Virus record (IMG/VR): IMGVR_UViG_3300002835_009153
Span: 1 to 40,591 of that record
DNA: 40,591 bases
Reading direction: 5' to 3' (one strand)
Origin: a virus
A model generated the notes under the pieces. That model saw nothing but the letters and a program-made list of their open reading frames with translations, was not told the origin of the DNA and did no database searches. Of this stretch, positions 18,235 to 26,083 are shown in pieces (position 1 is the stretch's first letter; every line of letters begins with the position of its first letter). The position numbers and the translations under genes are program-made.

Positions 18235-18861
18235 ATGTCACAATTTAGTATCGATGGATTCAGAGCAAATCTGGTTAATGGTGTAGCCAGAAACAACTTA
18301 TTTTTAGTACAAGGCAACTTTCCAAACGCAGGAATTGGAGCGGTAAATTTTGCGGCGGCTGCTGCTGGTGCTTTACTTGGAGCCGCCGCAGCGGGGGCAG
18401 TTAATGCTGTCGCTGGTGCGATAGGAGCAGGAAGTCCAAATAATCAAGTTTCATTTTTAGCAAAATCCGCATCTATTCCAAATAGTGTGTTAAATATTGG
18501 AACTGCAAATTATATGGGTCGCCAATTCAAGTATCCAGCAGATCGTACATTCAACGATTGGAATATTACAGTCTATAATGATGGTGCTTATACTCTGCGT
18601 AAAGCATTTGAATCTTGGCAAAATACGATCAACACCAATAAAACAAATATTGGTCCAAATGCCATGAATTCTTTTATGACTGATTGGTATGTTTCTCCTC
18701 TTACCCGTGAAGGTAATGTGATCACCACATATAAGTTCGTCGGGTGCTGGCCTTCAACTCTAGGTGAAATTTCATTAGACATGGGTCAGCAGTCAGAGCC
18801 TTCGAATTTCCAAGTTACTATGACATATCAGTATTATGAGATTGATAATGTTACTACTTGA
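18235..18861 (+). CDS. 19: Tail tube protein gp19 with Ala/Gly-rich insertion
   Basis: 208 residues (T4 gp19: 163). SFLAKSASIPNSVLNIGTANYMGRQFKYPADRTFNDW, the FESWQ segment and the final MTYQYYEID are standard for gp19, which builds the inner tail tube. The extra length is explained by an Ala/Gly-rich, hydrophobic insertion at residues 35-66 (AAAAAGALLGAAAAGAV and following), placed in an N-terminal loop. It looks like one or two transmembrane-like helices. The ATG has AGGAGAAAAAG upstream, and the gene lies 35 nt after gp18. Confidence 0.95.
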   Translation: MSQFSIDGFRANLVNGVARNNLFLVQGNFPNAGIGAVNFAAAAAGALLGAAAAGAVNAVAGAIGAGSPNNQVSFLAKSASIPNSVLNIGTANYMGRQFKYPADRTFNDWNITVYNDGAYTLRKAFESWQNTINTNKTNIGPNAMNSFMTDWYVSPLTREGNVITTYKFVGCWPSTLGEISLDMGQQSEPSNFQVTMTYQYYEIDNVTT

Positions 18862-18863
18862 TC

Positions 18864-18872
18864 CATAAATAC
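18864..18872 (+). promoter_or_regulatory. T4-late-like promoter element before gp20 (CATAAATAC)
   Basis: CATAAATAC, 41 nt before the gp20 ATG; the copy closest to the T4 consensus TATAAATA. Confidence 0.62.
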
Positions 18873-18913
18873 AGATGATCTCTAGGGATCAAAAATAGGA
18901 GTAACAATATATC

Positions 18914-20416
18914 ATGGCAGAGTTATTTGGTTTTAAAATAGAGAGATCCAAGAGACAGAAAGAAAACTTTAAGGCATTAAAGTCGTTTGTGGTTCCCGCC
19001 ACAGACGATGGTGCCATTCCAGTCGAAGCAGGCGGATTTTACGGCCAATATGTCGATTTAGATGGAACTGTAAGAAACGACTTTGAATTGGTGATGAAGT
19101 ACCGTGAAATGGCTATGGATCCAATTACTGAAGTTGCAATTGATGATATAGTCAATGAAGCAATAGTTCTTGGTGAGAAGAAGGCACCTGTCAAGATTAT
19201 TCTCGACAGATTGAAGCAGCCTGAAAGTATCAAAGAAAAAATTCATGAAGAGTTTAGAAATGTAATTAGAGTTTTACAGTTTGAAACAAAAGGCGCAGAC
19301 ATATTTCGCAGATGGTATGTTGATAGTAGAATCTATTTTCACATCATCGTAGATGAAGAAAATCCACAAAAAGGGATTTTAGAATGTCGTTATGTTGATC
19401 CGATGAATATCACGAAGATTCGTGAATTCAAAAAGGAGACCTTGAAGGATGGGACAAAGATCATTGCTGGATATCATGATTTTTATGTTTATAATAAAGA
19501 CAATCCTCGTCAGGGCGGAAACACCAGTGGAATAAGAATTAGTGATGATGCTATCGCATTCTGCTCATCGGGATTGATGGATTCTCGTTACAAAAGAATC
19601 GTTGGATTCCTTCATAAAGCAATAAAGCCACTCAACCAATTGAGAATGCTTGAAGATTCTGTTGTGATTTACCGCATCAGCCGTGCTCCCGAACGAAGAA
19701 TTTTTTACATTGATGTTGGTAATCTTCCAAAAACTAAGGCCGAAGCATATGTAAAAGGACTCATGAATCAATATAGAAATCGCTTGGTTTATGATGCAAA
19801 CACTGGCGACATCCGTGATGATCGTAAATTCATGTCGATGCTTGAGGACTATTGGCTTCCTCGTCGTGAAGGAAGTAGAGGGACCGAAATTACCACTCTA
19901 CAGGGGGGAGCAAATCTGGGTGAATTGACAGATGTCACATATTTTCAAAAGAAACTTTATCGTGCTTTGTCAGTTCCTGCAAGTAGATTAGAGCAAGATA
20001 AACAATTTATGCTTGGTAGATCCACCGAAATCACAAGGGATGAGGTTAGATTTACCAAGTTTATTCATAGACTTAGAACTCGTTTTTCTGAGATATTTTT
20101 TGATTTATTGAAGAAACAACTGGTATTGAAAAAGATAATTACCGTCGATGATTGGCCGGATATGAGAGAATCAATCTATTTTGACTTCATAAAGGATAAT
20201 ATCTTCTCGGAATTGAAGAACAGTGAGGTTCGTGAGCGTCAGGTGCAAGAATTGGGCAATATTAAACCATACATAGGTAAGTACTATTCACATGAATGGG
20301 TTCGTCGGAATGTTCTTGGTCAGTCTGAGTCAGAAATTCGGGATATGGACAGACAAATTGAGAGAGAGCGTAACGCTGGTAAGATTGAACCAGACACTAC
20401 ACAGTTTGGATTGTAA
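18914..20416 (+). CDS. 20: Portal vertex protein gp20
   Basis: 500 residues (T4 gp20: 524). Diagnostic stretches are EVAIDDIVNEAIV, FRRWYVDSRIYFHIIVDE, KPLNQLRMLEDSVVIYRISR with APERRIFYIDVGNLPK, MNQYRNRLVYDANTG, EDYWLPRREGSRGTEITTL and TYFQKKLYRALSVPASRL. The dodecameric portal nucleates head assembly and is the channel for packaging and ejection. Start ATG has AGGAGTAACAATATATC upstream. The downstream prohead core genes follow without gaps. Confidence 0.97.
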   Translation: MAELFGFKIERSKRQKENFKALKSFVVPATDDGAIPVEAGGFYGQYVDLDGTVRNDFELVMKYREMAMDPITEVAIDDIVNEAIVLGEKKAPVKIILDRLKQPESIKEKIHEEFRNVIRVLQFETKGADIFRRWYVDSRIYFHIIVDEENPQKGILECRYVDPMNITKIREFKKETLKDGTKIIAGYHDFYVYNKDNPRQGGNTSGIRISDDAIAFCSSGLMDSRYKRIVGFLHKAIKPLNQLRMLEDSVVIYRISRAPERRIFYIDVGNLPKTKAEAYVKGLMNQYRNRLVYDANTGDIRDDRKFMSMLEDYWLPRREGSRGTEITTLQGGANLGELTDVTYFQKKLYRALSVPASRLEQDKQFMLGRSTEITRDEVRFTKFIHRLRTRFSEIFFDLLKKQLVLKKIITVDDWPDMRESIYFDFIKDNIFSELKNSEVRERQVQELGNIKPYIGKYYSHEWVRRNVLGQSESEIRDMDRQIERERNAGKIEPDTTQFGL

Positions 20417-20424
20417 GGACAAAA

Positions 20425-21078
20425 ATGGAAGAAAAAAACGGAGACATTCTAAAGTCTGTGATAGAAACCTTAATGAAAAAAGAGGCGGGAAAATTTCGCA
20501 CCATAATCAAAAAAGAACTAGCATCCAAGATACATTCAAAAATAGAAGAGTTAAAAAAGGCTTTGTCCGTAAATTTGGTGTCTCAGCCTAAAACAGTTAA
20601 TGAAGTTCCTATGGCTCCATCTGCCCCCGTGGCTACCGCCGCCCCAACAGATGATATGGACACTTCTGGAACAGGATCTCCCGCACCAGAGAAGCCACTT
20701 AAGCCTAAAGATATAAAGGTAATTCCAGTAACAGCAGGTTCCGGACGAGATGATATAACACTCGACCCTAATTTTGAGAAGGAGTTTTATGTGTCTTCTT
20801 ATAATTACAAGGGACAAACTGTTATTGTTAAACAAGTTGGAACTGGATTCGGTAAACCAGTTAGAATTTATATCAACGATAAGAGATGGGAATTTTTTCC
20901 AGGCCCAAAGACCGCTGAGAAGGCTACGAAGTTATACATCGATTCTTTAATGAAGGATGCCAAGAGCGATCCTGAATTGGCTAGAAGTATGACAAATAAA
21001 GTAAAGATGGACAAAAAACAAGGTTTTTCAGCAACATCACAATCCCCACAAGGCAAACCACCATTTAAGGCTAAATAA
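20425..21078 (+). CDS. Prohead core-type protein in the gp67 position
   Basis: 217 residues, 8 nt after gp20. The N-terminus is a charged amphipathic helix (KSVIETLMKKEAGKFRTIIKKELASKIHSKIEELKKAL region), then a Pro/Ala/Thr-rich linker (about 58-95), then a small folded domain (KEFYVSSYNYKGQTVIVKQVG, RIYINDKRWEFFPG) and a Lys-rich tail. In T4 this slot holds gp67 and gp68, small prohead core components, but similarity cannot be claimed from sequence alone. Its role in the prohead core is inferred from position between gp20 and gp21. Confidence 0.7.
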   Translation: MEEKNGDILKSVIETLMKKEAGKFRTIIKKELASKIHSKIEELKKALSVNLVSQPKTVNEVPMAPSAPVATAAPTDDMDTSGTGSPAPEKPLKPKDIKVIPVTAGSGRDDITLDPNFEKEFYVSSYNYKGQTVIVKQVGTGFGKPVRIYINDKRWEFFPGPKTAEKATKLYIDSLMKDAKSDPELARSMTNKVKMDKKQGFSATSQSPQGKPPFKAK

Positions 21079-21080
21079 CC

Positions 21081-21644
21081 ATGGAAGACAATCAATCAAA
21101 TTCATTTCAAGAATCAGTCGGTATAGACGGGAGAACTAAAATGTATAAAGAAACAGTCGCTCGTATTGAACAGGCAAGAAAATTGCGTGAAAGTCGCAAA
21201 AATAGCGTTAATGAAAATAAGTATGATGGTCTTTATGACGATGGATCAGGTAAGGGGGCTTTTGTTCCTGAACCAATACTTTCAAAGCAATCAAAAATGG
21301 AAAGTAGAGATATAGTCTCAAACGCAATGAAGATGGTTGAGATGTATCGAAAGTTGCGTGAAGAGAAGAAGAAAACCATCATGGGGGCAAAGAAGGAATC
21401 TGTGCAATCTGAACCAATCAAAGACGATAAGAAGTTGACCAGAGGACAGATGGTGGATGCAATTGGAATGAATAGCAATGGTAAGTTTGAAGTTAATGAA
21501 GAAGAACTCTCACCCAAGCAAAAAGCATATCGTGCATTCTTTGAGAAAGCACTTAAGAAGTTTGGTAAAAAGTCTCCTGCTGCTATGGATGACGGTGAGA
21601 AGAAGAAGTTCTTCGACTATGTCAAATCGAATTGGAAGGGATAA
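21081..21644 (+). CDS. Prohead core-type protein, shares a motif with gp22
   Basis: 187 residues, Lys/Glu-rich and helical. It starts 2 nt after the previous stop. Residues about 50-66 (GLYDDGSGKGAFVPEP) match GLYKDGTGKGAVVPEP in the gp22 scaffold at 23447-24556, a match too close for chance, suggesting a shared docking or processing site. The C-terminus (LSPKQKAYRAFFEKALKKFG, then KKFFDYVKSNWKG) resembles a module common in small structural proteins of environmental T4-like phages. A late-promoter-like CTAAATAA at 21071-21078 is formed by the previous gene's last codons and is probably coincidental. Confidence 0.72.
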   Translation: MEDNQSNSFQESVGIDGRTKMYKETVARIEQARKLRESRKNSVNENKYDGLYDDGSGKGAFVPEPILSKQSKMESRDIVSNAMKMVEMYRKLREEKKKTIMGAKKESVQSEPIKDDKKLTRGQMVDAIGMNSNGKFEVNEEELSPKQKAYRAFFEKALKKFGKKSPAAMDDGEKKKFFDYVKSNWKG

Positions 21645-21901
21645 TGTTTAAACTCAAAATCAAATTCGATTCAAAAATCAACACAGATGATTTTGTGTCA
21701 AAGTTTAAATTGACAAATATTAAGGGAACTTCAATAGAAACAGTCTCCGATGAATTTGTAATTGTAGATTCCGATACACGAAAAACACATTTTCTAGTGA
21801 AAAAATTTGTTACTGATAGTTGGAAACCTGTCGAACAAAAAAACAAAATATCGTTGGAGAAAGTTAATAAGGAAACAACTAAATCAAATGCCAAGTCTTA
21901 A
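21644..21901 (+). CDS. Small prohead-region protein
   Basis: 85 residues from ATG 21644, which overlaps the preceding TAA (TAATG) and is preceded by GGAAGGGA. Sequence MFKLKIKFDSKINTDDFVSK, alternating beta and Lys-rich segments. It resembles the N-terminal part of the next protein (I/VKF-x10-F-x3-F-x25-D-x4-H-x-FVK-x3-x-D), so the two are possible tandem paralogues. No family recognised; prohead core role inferred from position. Confidence 0.65.
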   Translation: MFKLKIKFDSKINTDDFVSKFKLTNIKGTSIETVSDEFVIVDSDTRKTHFLVKKFVTDSWKPVEQKNKISLEKVNKETTKSNAKS

Positions 21902-22319
21902 TGTAAAATTCAAAGGTCCAAAATCAGCCAAAGAATTCCAAAAGAACTTTGGTATTGTTGGTTTAGATGCATCCATAAAAATCAATGGATCTTCTGCAAC
22001 TATCACTACCAAAGATAAGAAGGCACACGATTTTGTAAAACAAATGGTCTTAGATTTGAAAGCAGATGTAAAGATGGAATCTGCTATGAAAAAATTCGTA
22101 AATGCAATAGTAGAGTCTGTCGAGACTAAAAACAATGTGGATCTAGTTCTATTAGATAAATCTATTGTTTCAGTGAATCCAATTTGTGCAGAGAAATTCA
22201 TCTCTTTTCATGACGGAATCGTTGACGAAGATGCGGGAAACATTCTTATTAGTCTTGCATTGGAAAGTCAAGATTCATTCAATAGAACCATGCAATTTGT
22301 TCTCAAAGAACAGGAATAA
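21888..22319 (+). CDS. Small prohead-region protein, possible paralogue of the preceding one
   Basis: 143 residues from ATG 21888, overlapping the preceding gene by 14 nt; an upstream in-frame extension to 21807 would overlap it far more and has no better start. It opens MPSLNVKFKGPKSAKEFQKN, and KKAHDFVKQMVLDLKADV mirrors RKTHFLVKKFVTDSWK of the preceding protein. The remainder (residues ~70-143) is helical with a final FNRTMQFVLKEQE. Unknown function; likely in the prohead core or capsid assembly by position. Confidence 0.68.
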   Translation: MPSLNVKFKGPKSAKEFQKNFGIVGLDASIKINGSSATITTKDKKAHDFVKQMVLDLKADVKMESAMKKFVNAIVESVETKNNVDLVLLDKSIVSVNPICAEKFISFHDGIVDEDAGNILISLALESQDSFNRTMQFVLKEQE

Positions 22320-22322
22320 CCA

Positions 22323-22754
22323 ATGGCAATAGTTAAACAAGATTTAGTCAAGACGCAAAAGAGATATGTCACCTTATTGAATTTTATTGATGATGAGTCA
22401 TCAACATACGAACTTGGCGTTACAGGTTCGGCTTTTGATGGTATTGGGGGTATTACTGGCGAAAGATTTGTTGCAGGAATTACAAACAATACGGCAGCGT
22501 TGTCAAAAATCACATGGCAAATTGGTCCAGGCAGTATTTCTTTAGAATGGGCAGGATCACCTGGTATTACTGCTATACAACTATACGAAGACGGTGGTGA
22601 AATCAATCTAGAAAGAACCACTTTAAAGAACAACGCAACTCAACCGACAGGAATTTTGCGGGTAAGTCCAAGTACCGGAATTTCTGGAACTGTTTTACTG
22701 GAATTTGTTCATGCATCAGGATCAGTAACACCTCCTGGCTACCTCGGACTATAA
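22323..22754 (+). CDS. Beta-rich candidate virion or capsid-associated protein
   Basis: 143 residues, 3 nt after the previous stop. MAIVKQDLVKTQKRYVTLLN then a Gly/Thr/Ser-rich, beta-strand pattern (WQIGPGSISLEWAGSPGITA, GTVLLEFVHASGSVTPPGYL) with few charged residues. This differs from the Lys/Glu-rich core proteins around it and looks like a surface or decoration protein. No family is recognised. It lies immediately before the prohead protease gene. Confidence 0.68.
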   Translation: MAIVKQDLVKTQKRYVTLLNFIDDESSTYELGVTGSAFDGIGGITGERFVAGITNNTAALSKITWQIGPGSISLEWAGSPGITAIQLYEDGGEINLERTTLKNNATQPTGILRVSPSTGISGTVLLEFVHASGSVTPPGYLGL

Positions 22755-22763
22755 GGAAATCAC

Positions 22764-23411
22764 ATGAAACTAATCACAGAAGTAAACGAAGGCATTGAGA
22801 TCATTTGCGAAGCATCCGCAAATGGAGACAAAAAGTACACGATTGAGGGAACTTTCCTTCAGGGAGATATCACTAATCGAAATAAGAGGAAGTATCCCTT
22901 TGAGATGTTAAAGTCTAAGGTGAATGACTACATCAAAGAGTTCGTTAATCAAAAAAGAGCGTTCGGTGAACTTGGTCACCCAGAGGGTCCGACCATTAAT
23001 CTTGAGCGAGTTTCCCATATGATAACCGAACTTCACGCTGACGGTAAAAACTTTTACGGTAAAGCCAAGATTATGGACACCCCTTATGGAAAGATTGTAA
23101 AAAATCTAATCGATGAGGGGGCCAAACTCGGCGTTTCAAGCCGTGGCGTTGGTTCAATTGAAGAAAAGAATGGAATAAATGTGGTCAAAGATGATTTCCG
23201 TCTTTCAACAGCAGCCGACATTGTTGCAGATCCTTCTGCTCCCGAAGCATTTGTTCGTGGAGTTATGGAAGGTAAAGAATGGATTTATGAGAATGGGATA
23301 CTAAAAGAAAGAGAAATTGATCAGATTCGCCGTGAGATCAGCAGAGCATCTTCCAGAAAATTAGAGGAAGCATGCATGCAAGCATTCAAGAAATTTATAA
23401 CGAAACTTTAA
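22764..23411 (+). CDS. 21: Prohead protease gp21
   Basis: 215 residues (T4 gp21: 212). It has the herpesvirus/phage prohead protease signature: GELGHP with catalytic His72, and GAKLGVSSRGVG with the nucleophile at Ser125 or Ser126. It degrades the core and trims the capsid shell protein before DNA packaging. Conserved context is NRNKRKYP near the start and DFRLSTAADIVADPSAPEAF after the Ser. AAGGAAATCAC precedes the ATG. It is followed by gp22 and gp23, its main substrates. Confidence 0.95.
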   Translation: MKLITEVNEGIEIICEASANGDKKYTIEGTFLQGDITNRNKRKYPFEMLKSKVNDYIKEFVNQKRAFGELGHPEGPTINLERVSHMITELHADGKNFYGKAKIMDTPYGKIVKNLIDEGAKLGVSSRGVGSIEEKNGINVVKDDFRLSTAADIVADPSAPEAFVRGVMEGKEWIYENGILKEREIDQIRREISRASSRKLEEACMQAFKKFITKL

Positions 23412-23417
23412 CCCTTA

Positions 23418-23425
23418 CTAAATAA
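23418..23425 (+). promoter_or_regulatory. T4-late-like promoter element before gp22 (CTAAATAA)
   Basis: CTAAATAA in the 35-nt gap between gp21 and gp22, 21 nt before the ATG, with GAAGGAGA in between as ribosome binding site. Confidence 0.62.
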
Positions 23426-23446
23426 GTATTACGAAGGAGACAAGAC

Positions 23447-24556
23447 ATGTCCGACGCTAATGAAGATATTGAAGAAATCATCGATGAATTATTCGAAGAG
23501 GAATCGACCATCGAAGAAAACGATTCAAAAACATCGCAGAAAGCCAATCTAACAAAGGTTGGAAAGAAGCCTGTTCCTCCAACAAAGAAAGAAACCATGC
23601 ACGAAGATGGTGAAGAAGAAGAGGAAGAAGAATTAGCAGCCGAAGAAACTGCCGTTAATGCATCTAAGAGAGGTGCAGGAAAAGGTAAGTTGGCTGGCCT
23701 CTACAAGGATGGAACTGGTAAGGGTGCTGTTGTTCCCGAGCCTGTTGCAACCGATGCTTCTGATTCGTCAAGCAAGTTGTCGGCAAATGTCAAAGCCAAG
23801 AAGTCTATGCGTGAAGACATCGAAACTCACATGGATGCCATGTTTGATGGAGAAGAACTCACCGAAGATTTTAAGACCAAGGCATCAACCATCTTCGAAG
23901 CCGCTTTACAGGAGCGGATTGATGTGATTGAATCTGAACTTCAGGAAGAGTATCAGAATCGGCTTGTAAGTGAAGTCGATGAAATCAAGAAGGGCTTAAC
24001 AGAACAACTTGATTCTTACCTCTCGTATGTGGTTGAAGAGTGGATGGAAGAAAACCGTCTTGTCGTTGAGAAGGGAATTCGTACCGAAATTGCAGAGGAG
24101 TTCATGCAAGGTCTGCGTAACCTGTTCCTTGAACATGACATTTCAGTTCCTGAGACTAAGGTTGATCTTACCGATCAACTTGCAGAAACCGTTGAATCGC
24201 TCAAGACCAAACTTGACGAAGAAATGAACAACAATATTGAACTCAAGAGTCAAATTGCAGTTTATCGTCGTGAACAAATTCTTGACGAAGCAGCATCAGA
24301 TTTAGCGGATACGCAAAAAGAAAGATTTGCTGTCCTTGCTGAGGGAATCACCTTCGAAACAGAAGAAGATCTTCGCAGAAAGGCACAGATCATTAAGGAG
24401 TCATACTTCTCTAGCAAGAAGCCTGTTCTCCGTGAGGAAGCACTCGCAACCTCAGATGAAGGAAGCATTGATGAAGTTGCAACTCCAGCGACGGACACGC
24501 TATCGGAATCAATGGCTAGTTATGCTCAGACATTGTCACGGCTTAACCGTCGTTGA
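23447..24556 (+). CDS. 22: Prohead scaffold (core) protein gp22
   Basis: 369 residues (T4 gp22: 269). Very acidic N-terminus (EDIEEIIDELFEEE; EEEEEEELAAEE), then the shared GLYKDGTGKGAVVPEP motif (about residues 84-100), then a long helical region typical of the scaffold core: MREDIETHMDAMFDGEELTE, KASTIFEAALQERIDVIESE, LDSYLSYVVEEWMEENRLVVEKGIRTE, FMQGLRNLFLEHDISVPE. The last two thirds are recognisably gp22. It builds the internal scaffold and is digested by gp21. The ~100 additional N-terminal residues explain the length beyond T4. Confidence 0.94.
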   Translation: MSDANEDIEEIIDELFEEESTIEENDSKTSQKANLTKVGKKPVPPTKKETMHEDGEEEEEEELAAEETAVNASKRGAGKGKLAGLYKDGTGKGAVVPEPVATDASDSSSKLSANVKAKKSMREDIETHMDAMFDGEELTEDFKTKASTIFEAALQERIDVIESELQEEYQNRLVSEVDEIKKGLTEQLDSYLSYVVEEWMEENRLVVEKGIRTEIAEEFMQGLRNLFLEHDISVPETKVDLTDQLAETVESLKTKLDEEMNNNIELKSQIAVYRREQILDEAASDLADTQKERFAVLAEGITFETEEDLRRKAQIIKESYFSSKKPVLREEALATSDEGSIDEVATPATDTLSESMASYAQTLSRLNRR

Positions 24557-24572
24557 CCAAAAAGATAGATTC

Positions 24573-24581
24573 GATAAATAA
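24573..24581 (+). promoter_or_regulatory. T4-late-like promoter element before gp23 (GATAAATAA)
   Basis: GATAAATAA, 41 nt before the gp23 ATG; AAGGAGAAATTACAA follows as ribosome binding site. Confidence 0.65.
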
Positions 24582-24622
24582 AAACCGTACTAAAAGAGTA
24601 CTCAATTAAGGAGAAATTACAA

Positions 24623-25990
24623 ATGGATCTAACCATTTCAGAAGCACTTCAAAAGAAGTGGAAGCCAATCTTGGAGCACCCCGAACTACCAGAAATCAAG
24701 GATGCTTACAAGAGAGCAGTAACAACCATGCTACTGGAAAACCAGGAGCAACACCTCAGGGAATCGGCCCCGACTAACTTCTCGGCAAACCTAGACGGCC
24801 CGACCACATCGAATGTGGCTCGTTGGGATCCGATCCTTATCTCGCTCGTTCGTCGGGCAATGCCGAACCTGATCGCCTATGATATCTGTGGCGTTCAGCC
24901 GATGAGTGGACCGACTGGCCTTATCTTCGCCATGCGTAGCCGCTACATCAACCAGACTGGTCCTGAGGCTCTGTATCAAGAAGCAGATACGGGCTTCGGT
25001 GGCTCAGGCTCAACGGGTACGACTGCCGATGGTGTCTATGACACTTCGACTTTCGCTTCAAACTCGTCGGGCGTTGATCCGTTCGAAACTGCAAACGGTC
25101 CTACGAAGCCAAACAGCAACGCATACGGTGGTCGTGGTTATCCCACGGTCAACGGCGAAGCCCTTGGTGATACGGCCAACAACCCGTTCCCGCAGATGGC
25201 ATTCAGCATCGAAAAGACCACGGTCGAAGCAAAGACCCGTGCTCTGAAGGCTGAGTACACGATGGAACTCGCACAAGACTTGAAGGCAATCCACGGTCTC
25301 GACGCTGAAACCGAACTTGCCAACATTCTGTCGAGCGAAATCCTCGCTGAAATCAACCGTGAAGTTGTTCGCACTCTGTATCAAACCGCTAAGTTGGGTG
25401 CCCGTTCGGGAACCACTCAAACCGCTGGTGTGTTTGACTTGAATGTTGACTCAAACGGTCGTTGGAGCGTTGAAAAGTTCAAGGGTCTGCTGTATCAGAT
25501 TGAGCGTGAATGCAACATGATTGCTAAGGAAACTCGTCGTGGCAAGGGCAACTTCGTCCTTTGCTCGGCAGATGTTGCCTCAGCACTCAGCATGGCAGGC
25601 ATCCTCGACTATGCACCGGCTCTCTCAACGAACCTGAATGTGGATGACACGGGCAACACCTTCGCTGGTGTGCTGAACGGTCGCCTCCGTGTGTACATCG
25701 ATCCCTATGCATCGATGACAACTGCCCATGACTTCTTCATGGTTGGTTATAAGGGATCGTCGGCATATGACGCAGGTATGTTCTACTGCCCGTATGTTCC
25801 TCTGCAAATGGTCCGTGCTGTCGGTGAGCAGTCATTCCAACCGAAGATCGGCTTCAAGACCCGTTACGGTCTGGTGAACAACCCGTTCGCCACGATCTCG
25901 GGTGGAGTATCGGTTACGGATCCGACTGCCGCAGGAGCAAAGCGGTCTAACTGCTACTACCGTATCGTGAAGGTCACGAACCTGTTCTGA
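24623..25990 (+). CDS. 23: Major capsid protein gp23
   Basis: 455 residues (T4 gp23: 521). Characteristic gp23 stretches: WDPILISLVRRAMPNLIAYD, ICGVQPMSGPTGLIFAMRSRY, KTRALKAEYTMELAQDLKAIHGLDAE, LANILSSEILAEINREVVR, and FKTRYGLVNNPF near the C-terminus. An expected gp21 cleavage site of the (L/I)-x-E type is present as L45-R46-E47, before S48-A-P, giving removal of a 47-residue N-terminal segment. Base and codon use differ sharply from all neighbours: from about 24740 to 25990 third positions are rich in C and G, while the flanking genes are AT-rich. This suggests codon adaptation for very high expression. It has its own late promoter and a strong terminator. Confidence 0.97.
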   Translation: MDLTISEALQKKWKPILEHPELPEIKDAYKRAVTTMLLENQEQHLRESAPTNFSANLDGPTTSNVARWDPILISLVRRAMPNLIAYDICGVQPMSGPTGLIFAMRSRYINQTGPEALYQEADTGFGGSGSTGTTADGVYDTSTFASNSSGVDPFETANGPTKPNSNAYGGRGYPTVNGEALGDTANNPFPQMAFSIEKTTVEAKTRALKAEYTMELAQDLKAIHGLDAETELANILSSEILAEINREVVRTLYQTAKLGARSGTTQTAGVFDLNVDSNGRWSVEKFKGLLYQIERECNMIAKETRRGKGNFVLCSADVASALSMAGILDYAPALSTNLNVDDTGNTFAGVLNGRLRVYIDPYASMTTAHDFFMVGYKGSSAYDAGMFYCPYVPLQMVRAVGEQSFQPKIGFKTRYGLVNNPFATISGGVSVTDPTAAGAKRSNCYYRIVKVTNLF

Positions 25991-26003
25991 TCGGTAAAGG
26001 TCA

Positions 26004-26018
26004 CCCTGTTTCACAGGG
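26004..26018 (+). other. Hairpin after gp23
   Basis: CCCTGT-TTC-ACAGGG, a 6-bp stem with a 3-nt loop, 13 nt after the gp23 stop and followed by AATTTC. It may stabilise the 3' end of gp23 mRNA or act with the next hairpin. Confidence 0.5.
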
Positions 26019-26029
26019 AATTTCGCTAG

Positions 26030-26061
26030 GGGCTGTGAGGAGAAATCTTCACAGCCCTTTT
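26030..26061 (+). terminator. Rho-independent terminator of gp23
   Basis: GGGCTGTGA (26030-26038) pairs with TCACAGCCC (26049-26057); the interior can extend the stem to a GAAA loop. TTTT follows. Bases 26030-26056 recur exactly, inverted, at 31576-31602. Confidence 0.85.
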
Positions 26062-26070
26062 CATTTGATT

Positions 26071-26078
26071 CTAAATAA
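26071..26078 (+). promoter_or_regulatory. T4-late-like promoter element, leaderless configuration (CTAAATAA)
   Basis: CTAAATAA just after the gp23 terminator. The TAAATA core ends at 26077, only six bases before the ATG at 26084, and no Shine-Dalgarno exists. By T4 late-promoter spacing the +1 falls on 26083, so the transcript would be essentially leaderless. Confidence 0.6.
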
Positions 26079-26083
26079 ACAAT

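Noticed and set aside
21071-21078. CTAAATAA as an eleventh late promoter
   Set aside because: It is made by the last codons and stop of the upstream gene and lies only two bases from the next ATG; kept out of the promoter list.
25058-25420. Long minus-strand frames inside gp23
   Set aside because: They are by-products of GC-rich codon use in gp23; no promoter or ribosome binding site and a poor amino-acid pattern.
26004-26070. Attachment site or recombination core at the gp23 hairpins
   Set aside because: The two hairpins with T-run are fully explained as a terminator; no integrase gene is present in the window.
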